Shown here in pieces: positions 8,967-17,209 of a stretch of DNA of 64,000 bases (its first letter is position 1; every line of letters begins with the position of its first letter). The DNA is from Psychrobacter cibarius (GTDB taxonomy: Bacteria; Pseudomonadota; Gammaproteobacteria; Pseudomonadales; Moraxellaceae), in assembly GCA_030686115.1 (NCBI GenBank), contig CP131612.1:186001-250000 (forward strand), read 5' to 3'. A program made the position numbers and the translations under genes. The notes below the pieces were generated by a model. The model was not told the DNA's origin, ran no database searches, and saw only the letters and a program-made list of their open reading frames with translations.

Positions 8967-10253
8967 TTACGAATCGACAACTTCAAAACTAAGACCCGCA
9001 TGCTCTTCTAAACGCGTTAGTAGATGATTACCCATGGCAGAGGCTGGCGTCCAAAAACCACCACCAACTTCTTCTTTGCTGATATCTTGTGCTAAGCATA
9101 ACGCTGCTTGCGCTAGCATACGCGAGGTACTGCCGTAACCTGGATCTTTGTCACCCGTTACTTTCGTATTGATGGTGTCTTTATTAGCTGTTTCCCCAAA
9201 GAGGCGAATGTCAAAGTAGCCGTTTGCTTGCTCTTCTGCAGACGGACCAGAACCTGACTTGGGTAGCACGTGCTTAGCTAATAATTCACGGCTCGGTTTG
9301 ACCATCATAGCAGTGGCAAATCCAAACAAGCCGGCGCTCATTGCATAGCTTGATAATTGACCTTTCACACCATCTTGCATCCACATTGCTTCGTCATATT
9401 TAAAGTCACGACCATATTCATAGCCAAGCAATTGGTTGGTGCGATGCACGATACGGGTATTGATGCTAGCCATCACAAAAGGCGCAAGCCAGCGTTTGTG
9501 CTCACTATCGTATTCTGGCTTACTGACATTAGCTTGGCGCACGTTTGGCGCATCTTTATCATCATTGAGTAAATAAGGATTTGCTACCTGCTTACGACGT
9601 GACTTGTCCTTTCCAACTTCTTCAAAAATAGTCGCCATCGAGGCAATGGTGCCACCTGATAGACCGCCTTTTGCCGCTTTGACACGCATATGAATCACAT
9701 CACAAGCGCGACCAAATTTTTCTTCTGCTTGGGTTTGGGTAAAGTAGACGCCCAAATCTGATGGAATCGAATCAAAGCCACACGAGTTGACAATACGAGC
9801 GCCGCTTTGCTTTGCCGCGTCCTGATACTTGTCCATCATATCTTTGATAAAGATAGCTTCACCAGTGAGGTCGACATAATCTGTCCCATGAGTTGTACAA
9901 GATTTGATCAGCGGCTCACCATATTTAAGATAAGGACCGACGGTTGAAATGATGACTTGGGTTTGTTTTGTCATTTCATCAAGGCTGTCCGCATCGTCAC
10001 TATTAGCAAGAATAATATCGACAGTGCTGCCAAGTTTAGACTGCAATTCGTTCAGTTTTGCTTCATCACGTCCAGCAATCGCCCACGTGACGTCGGCGCC
10101 ATCTTTGTCTTTAGTATTAGATAAAAACTCTGTTAAATAGTGTGCTGTGATTTGACCAACAAAGCTGGTTGCACCATATAAGACGACCGCGTAAGGACGA
10201 TTTTCATTGTTGTTCTGTCGTGGATTGTTTGCAGTATCCGTATTGGTATCCAT
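8967..10253 (-). CDS. Saccharopine-dehydrogenase-like NAD(P)-binding protein
   Basis: 428 residues related to the saccharopine dehydrogenase / trans-acting enoyl reductase group. The N-terminal Rossmann fold starts VVLYGATSFVGQITAHYL (about 23-40), and the conserved segments STVGPYLKYGEPLIKSC and DYVDLTGE follow near residues 105-135. NSCGFDSIPSDLG around 158-170 is typical of the family. Homologues act on varied substrates, so the reaction cannot be named; a lysine-pathway role is not implied. The start has an AAGGATAATAA ribosome site. It is transcribed alone with its own terminator. Confidence 0.85.
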   Translation of the reverse strand: MDTNTDTANNPRQNNNENRPYAVVLYGATSFVGQITAHYLTEFLSNTKDKDGADVTWAIAGRDEAKLNELQSKLGSTVDIILANSDDADSLDEMTKQTQVIISTVGPYLKYGEPLIKSCTTHGTDYVDLTGEAIFIKDMMDKYQDAAKQSGARIVNSCGFDSIPSDLGVYFTQTQAEEKFGRACDVIHMRVKAAKGGLSGGTIASMATIFEEVGKDKSRRKQVANPYLLNDDKDAPNVRQANVSKPEYDSEHKRWLAPFVMASINTRIVHRTNQLLGYEYGRDFKYDEAMWMQDGVKGQLSSYAMSAGLFGFATAMMVKPSRELLAKHVLPKSGSGPSAEEQANGYFDIRLFGETANKDTINTKVTGDKDPGYGSTSRMLAQAALCLAQDISKEEVGGGFWTPASAMGNHLLTRLEEHAGLSFEVVDS

Positions 10254-10769
10254 ATTTATTATCCTTAATAGATGTTTTGATGAGTCGTGTGACGTTTAAA
10301 ATTTGTTGCCATTTAACAGTCAGAGTTTGAGGTCTGATTTTTTGATAGCAATCAGGCAGATATATTAAAGTATTTTTGACCAGTAAAAATGACTTGTAAG
10401 TTACTGTTTATAGCAGATTATATGATGGAAATGTTGACGGCTAAGTAATAACTAACTATCTATACACATAACTCCCATAAAGAGATGAAAAAAAGGTTCG
10501 ATGTTAAGATTTGCTACAAAGGTTACATAACCTACCGATATCATTACCAAAATGAACGTTTTCTAAAGATAAATATTGCTAATCTATGGTCGTAAGCAGT
10601 ATTAATGGTTAGAAAACTAATAAATGTCAAAAAAACAAAAAGTAAAGAAAAAGGAGTTTTAGAGAGAGCAAGGCAGTCATTAATAATAGTAATTATTTCT
10701 TATTAATAATTGTCCATTGCATCAATCTAAATATCTGGTTTTCTAATAATAATTTTTAAGGAGAAGATT
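10254..10769. other. 516-base gap with small palindromes
   Basis: No gene seen. It contains AGGTTA-CA-TAACCT at 10520-10533 and an AT-only hairpin (ATTAATAA ... TTATTAAT, about 10679-10706). The right end is the upstream region of the DUF1328 gene. Confidence 0.5.
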
Positions 10770-10925
10770 ATGTTTCGCTGGGCTATTATTTTTGCCGTGA
10801 TCGCACTGTTAGCAAGTTTATTGGGTTTTGGCGGTGTCGCAGGATTGTCTGCTAATTTGGCATATATTTTCTTAGCAGTCGCTGTCATTCTATTTATTGT
10901 GGCATTTGTAAGCCGCAAGATGTAA
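10770..10925 (+). CDS. DUF1328 (YtjA-like) small membrane protein
   Basis: A 51-residue protein beginning [20 protein letters not shown] and continuing [20 protein letters not shown]. The pattern, two hydrophobic helices separated by GGVAG and a short basic end (SRKM), is that of the DUF1328 family of inner-membrane peptides. These are widespread in proteobacteria and often stress-associated, with no known biochemical role. AAGGAG at 10758-10763 is an ideal ribosome site. A terminator follows at once, so it is a single-gene transcript. Confidence 0.9.
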   Translation: MFRWAIIFAVIALLASLLGFGGVAGLSANLAYIFLAVAVILFIVAFVSRKM

Positions 10926-10950
10926 TTAATACCTATAGATTGTTAAATAA

Positions 10951-10978
10951 AAAAAGTCCTCAATTGAGGACTTTTTTT
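10951..10978. terminator. Bidirectional intrinsic terminator
   Basis: AAAAAGTCCTCAATTGAGGACTTTTT is a perfect palindrome at 10951-10976 with two further T. It ends the DUF1328 gene on + and can serve the pterin dehydratase gene on -. Confidence 0.92.
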
Positions 10979-11041
10979 GGTATTTAATAATGTATTTACT
11001 AATAAAGGATTTTTATAAACATTATAAAAACAAACACATCA

Positions 11042-11710
<669 letters not shown>

Positions 11711-12004
11711 CTATAGCAAGTCTTGGTAATCAGGATGTTTGCTGATATATGACGAGACAAATGAGCACTGTGGTATCACTTTTTTATTTTGTTCACGAGC
11801 ATAGTTGAGGGCATGCTTGACCAATGCTGAGCCAATACCGCGCCCGCCTAGCTCCTGAGGTACGATAGTATGATCATAAACTAATGTATCGTCACGCTCT
11901 TGATAGCTAATATAGCCAGTATAACCGTCAATAGAGGTCTCAAAGCGTTTAGCCTGTTCATCATGGGTGATGGTTAGGTTTTGTTCAGAGTTTTGATTTT
12001 TCAT
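11711..12004 (-). CDS. Small GNAT-like acetyltransferase (YidJ/YjdJ type)
   Basis: A 97-residue minimal N-acetyltransferase domain. The acetyl-CoA-binding signature is PQELGGRGIGSALVKHALNY (about 48-67), preceded by VYDHTIVP and followed by VIPQCSFVSSYISKHP, which is the standard pattern of the YjdJ/DUF4442-sized GNAT group. Substrates are unknown. The start has a GGAGAATATCC ribosome site. It is transcribed alone. Confidence 0.85.
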   Translation of the reverse strand: MKNQNSEQNLTITHDEQAKRFETSIDGYTGYISYQERDDTLVYDHTIVPQELGGRGIGSALVKHALNYAREQNKKVIPQCSFVSSYISKHPDYQDLL

Positions 12005-12226
12005 GGATATTCTCCGTTATTATTGATTATTATCGTTAACTATTATTGGTTTTTTTTAGTATGGATCAAGCGTATTTTTAAATGAAAAAAGCTTGAATGA
12101 CCGAATAGATTATTCACTAAAGTATGAGTCCTTTCGATTCACATTTATAGTTCTTTAGCGTAAGAGTCGATAGAGTAAATGTTAAGACTAAAGAGATCGA
12201 CCAGTGGTCTCCATATGAGCTGCACA

Positions 12227-13576
12227 TCAAGCATAAAATAAGGCTTGGCGCATGACAGGGGGAAGATATTTACCTAATCCACGTATAGCGGGCAGCTCTT
12301 TTGGTCTTTCTGTTACGGCATGATTTGTTTCAGCGATTGACGTAGTTTGTGAGTGTAAATAAGACTGCCATTCTTCAGCACTTGGCTTGCTAAAGTGGCG
12401 GATACGTCCCAGCATTTGCCGGAATTGTGTACCAAAGCGCCCAGTATTATAGGGTAGATTGTACTTGCGACATATCGCCTGTAATTGTGGTGCGATACGA
12501 GCATAGTGACTGGCTGGCATGTCAGGGAAAATATGATGCTCGATTTGATGCGATAAATTACCCGTCAAAATGTGAAACAGCTTACTGCCCTGAATATTGC
12601 TGGAGCCAAGAATTTGACGCACATACCAGTCACCTTTAGTCTCATCGGCATCGAGATGGCTATAGATATGGGCTTGTTCGGTAAAGTGTCCACAGAATAT
12701 CACCGCCCATGTCCACAGATTACGAGCGATATTGGCAGTAACATTACCGCTCAGTGTCGTCATAGCACTATGCCGACCTAATGTCAGCCCTGCTAACGTG
12801 GGTAGCACAATATGATCTTTGCCCACTTGCCGGGCGATTTTGGCAAATAATGCGCGAGATTTCTGTTGCATGGTTTGGTGTCGATTAGGGGAGTCTGCAT
12901 ATTCGTCGACACTGATTTGAATGTCATGAAAGGCGACAGCCCACTCAAAACCTAGAGCCAATATCGCCGTTTTAAACATATTATGGGGGTCGCTTGGCGT
13001 CCAAGGTTGCTCATCAGTCACGCGAATTAAGTGATAGCCAACATCATGGTCACGACCAACGATATTGGTAAAAGTATGATGCAAGTAATTATGAGAGTGT
13101 TGCCACAATGGGGCAGGACAGACAATGTCCCAATCAAACTTTTGGCTATTGAGATACGGGTGCTGCATCCAGTCATACTGACCATGCATGACATTGTGCC
13201 CAAGCTCCATATTATTTAGAATTTTGCTGAGACTCAGTAGTGAGGTACCCAATAACCAAGTCGCGACAATTTTACGTTTTGATTGCAGGCATCCAGCCGC
13301 TGCCAGTAAGCCACGCGCTGTCATTTCACTATAGACTACCGCGGCATACACTCGTTTAATGTATCGTGCGTCATCACTACCTAACGAATCCATCACGCTT
13401 CGGTAAAGCACATTTAATTCATGAGCGAGGGCATCAGATTGCGCCTTTGGTAAGGGCGCTCCTGTCAACGTTGGGTAGCGAGTCAACTGCTTTGCTTTCT
13501 GCTGTTTTGCATCAGTTAGTGTGGTCAAAACTGGTACAGCAGATTGTGCAGTAGTGACGGGTGGTAGCAAGCGCAT
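12227..13576 (-). CDS. Membrane acyl-lipid/acyl-CoA fatty acid desaturase
   Basis: A di-iron membrane desaturase of 449 residues. The three histidine boxes are HNVMH (about 127), HSHNYLHH (about 160) and HQIEHH (about 343), with hydrophobic segments between them. In cold-adapted bacteria such enzymes introduce double bonds into saturated acyl chains to keep membranes fluid. The ferredoxin-reductase gene lies 149 bases upstream in the same direction, the same pairing as desCB of Pseudomonas aeruginosa, so it probably supplies electrons. Unlike that system, no TetR (DesT) gene is adjacent. AAGGATTATTT precedes the ATG. Confidence 0.9.
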   Translation of the reverse strand: MRLLPPVTTAQSAVPVLTTLTDAKQQKAKQLTRYPTLTGAPLPKAQSDALAHELNVLYRSVMDSLGSDDARYIKRVYAAVVYSEMTARGLLAAAGCLQSKRKIVATWLLGTSLLSLSKILNNMELGHNVMHGQYDWMQHPYLNSQKFDWDIVCPAPLWQHSHNYLHHTFTNIVGRDHDVGYHLIRVTDEQPWTPSDPHNMFKTAILALGFEWAVAFHDIQISVDEYADSPNRHQTMQQKSRALFAKIARQVGKDHIVLPTLAGLTLGRHSAMTTLSGNVTANIARNLWTWAVIFCGHFTEQAHIYSHLDADETKGDWYVRQILGSSNIQGSKLFHILTGNLSHQIEHHIFPDMPASHYARIAPQLQAICRKYNLPYNTGRFGTQFRQMLGRIRHFSKPSAEEWQSYLHSQTTSIAETNHAVTERPKELPAIRGLGKYLPPVMRQALFYA

Positions 13577-13725
13577 AAATAATCCTTAACCGAAATGGTA
13601 CGGAGAGTCGGCACTGAGTTCGGTTCAATAAGTTGTTTAAGTTTTTACCGTAGGCTATAAGGTAACAGCAGGCTATGTTTCTATCTTATGAGCCGTTATG
13701 AGCATTTATTTTTATCACCGTGTTG

Positions 13726-14949
13726 CTAAATATCCAGCACAACATCAGTCATGGCAATGTTGATGCAAGTTTGAATAGATTCATAACCATCACTGCTCAT
13801 TTTTCCTGTGTGAATATTTTTGACCACACCGCTGACTTTATTGCAGCGACACAACTGGCAGATACCTTGTCTACAACCATGCGCTAAGCGAATTCCTGCG
13901 TCCTCTGCGGCATTCAATAATGTCATGCCACTATCAAACTGCCGTTGCCTCGCCCGTAAATAAACAGTATGTTGTGCTGCGTGTTTTTTTCTATCGAGCG
14001 CCTGTTTGTTATCAAAATTGAAATCAGGCAACGCATGACCAAAGTTTTCTACAATGATATTATCGCGCAGGTTTTTATTGTGCGGTAATGTTATCTCTGC
14101 CGCTGCTTTATATAATCCAGTCAACAGAGCCTGTGACCCGCATGCAAATATTTGCGTATCTGCCAGCGGTAGGTTTAATGCCAAAAAACTGTCTACGCTC
14201 AAGTGTCGCTTGCCAGCCAAATAAGTATCAGATTTCTCAGTATTGACCAGATGATAGGTGAAAGCTGGATACGCTGTGCTCAGTTGTTGCCATTGGTTTT
14301 TGAACGCGAGCATTTCAGTGCGACTGTAATATAGCAACGTCACCTGATGTCCGTTGTCCAGTGCTTGCGTGATGAGCCCTAACATGGGCGTAATACCGCT
14401 GCCACCCGCGATAAATAATAAAGAAGTAGGCTTTTCGGCAGCTGATTTTGTCTGTACCTTTATAGATGATTGTGCCAAAGTGAAAGAGCCACTGGGGACA
14501 CTACTGTTGATGACACTGCCAAGTGCCATATGTTTGGTTAAATAATCCGAAACCAAGCCTTGTGGCTTAATAGCAATAGTAACCGCAAGATAAGGGGGTT
14601 GCTTTTTGCTATCGCCACTATTAATACTGTTGCCAGTAGTAACGTCGTGCCACCAGAGCGGTTGGTGCGCCAAACCTAATAATGAATAGCTGCGCTGATG
14701 ATACACACCTTCAATAAGAAGGCTTAAGTTAAGATGTTGACCACCCTGCCAACCACGTTGCGGACTCACTAATTGCCGTCGAAAAGCATGATTGGTCTCA
14801 AATCTGAGCGCTATTAAGTCATCGCTAAGGGTATACCGCGCAACAAGTCGCAGCTTTGGGACAGTGAAAGACCAAAACGGCTGTAAGTGTGATCCAATAA
14901 AATCGATAAATGCATGTTGAATCATTTCAGGACGATAGCCGTTGGTCAT
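13726..14949 (-). CDS. Ferredoxin-type reductase partner of the desaturase
   Basis: 407 residues combining an FAD/NAD(P)H reductase with a C-terminal plant-type [2Fe-2S] ferredoxin. The flavin domain has RSYSLL, the nucleotide domain starts FIAGGSGITPMLGL (about 180), and the iron-sulfur motif is CRQGICQLC near residue 358, with the fourth Cys in QTCINIA. This architecture carries electrons from NAD(P)H to membrane oxygenases and desaturases. It precedes the desaturase gene and is likely co-transcribed. AAAGGTAC supports the ATG at 14949. A 16-bp dyad 52 bases upstream is a candidate operator. Confidence 0.9.
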   Translation of the reverse strand: MTNGYRPEMIQHAFIDFIGSHLQPFWSFTVPKLRLVARYTLSDDLIALRFETNHAFRRQLVSPQRGWQGGQHLNLSLLIEGVYHQRSYSLLGLAHQPLWWHDVTTGNSINSGDSKKQPPYLAVTIAIKPQGLVSDYLTKHMALGSVINSSVPSGSFTLAQSSIKVQTKSAAEKPTSLLFIAGGSGITPMLGLITQALDNGHQVTLLYYSRTEMLAFKNQWQQLSTAYPAFTYHLVNTEKSDTYLAGKRHLSVDSFLALNLPLADTQIFACGSQALLTGLYKAAAEITLPHNKNLRDNIIVENFGHALPDFNFDNKQALDRKKHAAQHTVYLRARQRQFDSGMTLLNAAEDAGIRLAHGCRQGICQLCRCNKVSGVVKNIHTGKMSSDGYESIQTCINIAMTDVVLDI

Positions 14950-15000
14950 ATTATCAGTACCTTTGTTAATACTATCAAAATGATTGACGTCATAAATAGT

Positions 15001-15016
15001 GTGTTCACCTGTGCAC
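15001..15016. promoter_or_regulatory. Dyad-symmetric candidate operator of the desaturase operon
   Basis: GTGTTCACCTGTGCAC has the symmetric pattern GTGnnCAnnTGnnCAC, the size expected of a TetR-family operator, and lies 52 bases before the reductase ATG. In P. aeruginosa the TetR protein DesT regulates the equivalent operon from a dyad. No such regulator gene is nearby here, so the assignment is inferred. Confidence 0.35.
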
Positions 15017-15291
15017 CAATTTAGCGGATATCACTTAGGTCAGGTCGAGTGAATCTGTTAAGTTATCCTAACATGCTAACGGCTATTGATTAAATTTGCG
15101 AAAGTTTTGATGCTATTTTTTGTGGTCTTTATAAAACAGTTATAAGTCAGAATGTTAAGCGAAACGGTTCGATAGTAGGTTTCGTTACCGCTTTTAGCTA
15201 GAAAGCTGAGCACTCTGTGACAAAAGCCGTAAAACAATCGTTAAAACAATCTGTTGGCTTGCAGGGTATGCGCCACAATGCGATAATGGCT

Positions 15292-15297
15292 TATAAT
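15292..15297 (+). promoter_or_regulatory. Putative -10 box for ettA
   Basis: TATAAT in GCTTATAATTTG, 90 bases before the ettA ATG; no good -35 at 16-18 bases. It would leave an untranslated leader of roughly 80 bases. Confidence 0.4.
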
Positions 15298-15386
15298 TTG
15301 TAACCCTGATTTTGAGGTGCAGCACGCTTGGCATCATTGCTAAGTATGATTCGCTTGCCTCTTTTATGCAGTCTATCGGAGTGTTA

Positions 15387-17048
15387 ATGGCTCAATATAT
15401 TTACACGATGAACAACGTGTCAAAACTTGTTCCGCCTAAGCGTGAAATTTTAAAAAATATTAACTTATCATTTTTCCCAGGTGCCAAAATCGGTGTCCTA
15501 GGTATCAATGGTTCAGGTAAATCAACCTTGCTACGCATTATGGCGGGTGTGGATACTGAATTTAGTGGTGAAGCACGCGCGCAAACTGGCACCAAAATTG
15601 GTTATTTGCCGCAGGAACCACAGCTTGACGACAGCAAAGACGTGCGTGGTAACGTCGAAGACGGTATGCGTGAAGCCTTAGATGCGCTTGCACGTTTAGA
15701 TGCTATCTATGCAGAATACGCTGAGCCTGATGCTGACTTTGATAAGCTTGCTGAAGAACAAGGCAAGATGGAAGATATCATTCAAGCGTGGGATGCCCAT
15801 AACTTAAATACTCAGCTCGAAAAAGCGGCTGATGCCTTACGTCTGCCACCTTGGGATGCGGATGTTAGTAAGCTGTCTGGTGGTGAAAAACGCCGTGTGG
15901 CACTATGCCGTTTGCTATTGTCACGCCCTGATATGCTGTTACTTGACGAACCAACCAACCATTTGGACGCCGAATCTGTTGCATGGCTAGAGCAGTTCTT
16001 GCAGAACTACAGCGGTACAATCGTTGCCATTACCCATGATAGATATTTCCTAGACAACGTCGCTCAGTGGATTTTGGAGCTAGATCGTGGCCATGGCTAT
16101 CCGTATGAAGGTAACTATACTGAGTGGCTCGAGCAAAAGAACACGCGTTTAGAGCAGCAGAATAAGCAAGAAGAGTCATTTGCTAAAGCACTGAAAAAAG
16201 AGCTGGATTGGATTCGCAAAAACCAAAAAGGTCAACAAGCCAAGTCTAAATCTCGTGTACAGCGCTTTGAAGAGTTGAACTCAACAGAGTTCCAGCAGCG
16301 TAATGAGACAGCTGAAATTTATATTCCGCCCGGTCCTCGTTTAGGTAATAAAGTCATTGAAGTGAATAACATCTCCAAATCATTTGGTGATCGTCTGCTT
16401 TATGAAAACCTAAGCTTTAACGTGCCAGCTGGTGCGATCGTCGGTATCATCGGACCAAATGGTGCGGGTAAAACCACGCTATTTAATATGATTACCGAAC
16501 GTGATACGCCAGATACGGGTTCAGTCGATTTGGGCGAAAGTGTCAAAGTTGCCTATGTTGGTCAGGTACGTGACAACTTAGATGACAGCAAAACCGTTTG
16601 GGAAGAAGTGTCTGACGGTCTTGATATTATTACGGTTGGCGATTACACCACGCCAAGTCGTGCTTATATCGGTCGCTTTAACTTCAAAGGCTCAGATCAG
16701 CAAAAGCACGTCGGTCAATTGTCAGGTGGTGAGCGTAACCGTTTACAGCTAGCTAAGACATTGAAGCAGGGCGCGAACGTCTTGCTCCTTGATGAACCTT
16801 CAAACGATTTGGACATTGAAACCTTACGTGCGCTAGAAGATGCGATTCAGGTCTTCCCAGGTACGGTCATGGTCGTCTCGCATGATCGCTGGTTCCTTGA
16901 CCGTATCGCGACTCATATCTTGGCGTTCGAAGATGAAGGCCCAGTTTGGTTCGATGGTAACTATTCTGAGTTTGAAACGTATCGCAAAAAGACGATGGGT
17001 GATGCTGCCACTCCTAAGCGCATGAAATATAAAAAGATTTCGACTTAG
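15387..17048 (+). CDS. ettA: EttA, ABC-F translational throttle ATPase
   Basis: EttA binds the ribosomal E site and gates entry into elongation according to ADP/ATP ratio. Two ABC domains are present with Walker A GINGSGKST (about 42) and GPNGAGKTT (about 360), signatures LSGGEKRR and LSGGERNR, and Walker B LLLDEPTNHLD and LLLDEPSNDLD. The linker carries the basic ABC-F interdomain helices. I chose ATG 15387 because GGAG lies just upstream and MAQYIYTMNNVSK matches the EttA N-terminus; the frame extends 25 codons further up. The 553-residue length is the family norm. Confidence 0.96.
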   Translation: MAQYIYTMNNVSKLVPPKREILKNINLSFFPGAKIGVLGINGSGKSTLLRIMAGVDTEFSGEARAQTGTKIGYLPQEPQLDDSKDVRGNVEDGMREALDALARLDAIYAEYAEPDADFDKLAEEQGKMEDIIQAWDAHNLNTQLEKAADALRLPPWDADVSKLSGGEKRRVALCRLLLSRPDMLLLDEPTNHLDAESVAWLEQFLQNYSGTIVAITHDRYFLDNVAQWILELDRGHGYPYEGNYTEWLEQKNTRLEQQNKQEESFAKALKKELDWIRKNQKGQQAKSKSRVQRFEELNSTEFQQRNETAEIYIPPGPRLGNKVIEVNNISKSFGDRLLYENLSFNVPAGAIVGIIGPNGAGKTTLFNMITERDTPDTGSVDLGESVKVAYVGQVRDNLDDSKTVWEEVSDGLDIITVGDYTTPSRAYIGRFNFKGSDQQKHVGQLSGGERNRLQLAKTLKQGANVLLLDEPSNDLDIETLRALEDAIQVFPGTVMVVSHDRWFLDRIATHILAFEDEGPVWFDGNYSEFETYRKKTMGDAATPKRMKYKKIST

Positions 17049-17125
17049 GACTGTTGTTTAAAAGGTAGTTACTTAAAAGATAGTTGTTAAAAAAAAAGCT
17101 ACTTAGAAATTTCAAATTTAAAGAT

Positions 17126-17161
17126 AAAAAAAGACCTCTAATCAATTAGAGGTCTTTTTTT
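17126..17161. terminator. Bidirectional intrinsic terminator, ettA / plsB
   Basis: AAGACCTCTAA and TTAGAGGTCTT form a perfect stem with loop TCAA, flanked by an A-run and a T-run. It sits between the converging ettA and plsB genes. Confidence 0.92.
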
Positions 17162-17209
17162 GCTCGATATATTTAGTTTAGCTCATTAAATATTATAGCT
17201 GGTTGCAGA

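Larger units (their letters stand above)
14950..15386. other. Divergent intergenic region, desaturase operon / ettA
   Basis: About 440 bases holding promoters for both directions. Visible elements are the dyad at 15001-15016, a looser repeat TCACT..AGTGA around 15030-15051, and TATAAT at 15292-15297. Confidence 0.55.
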
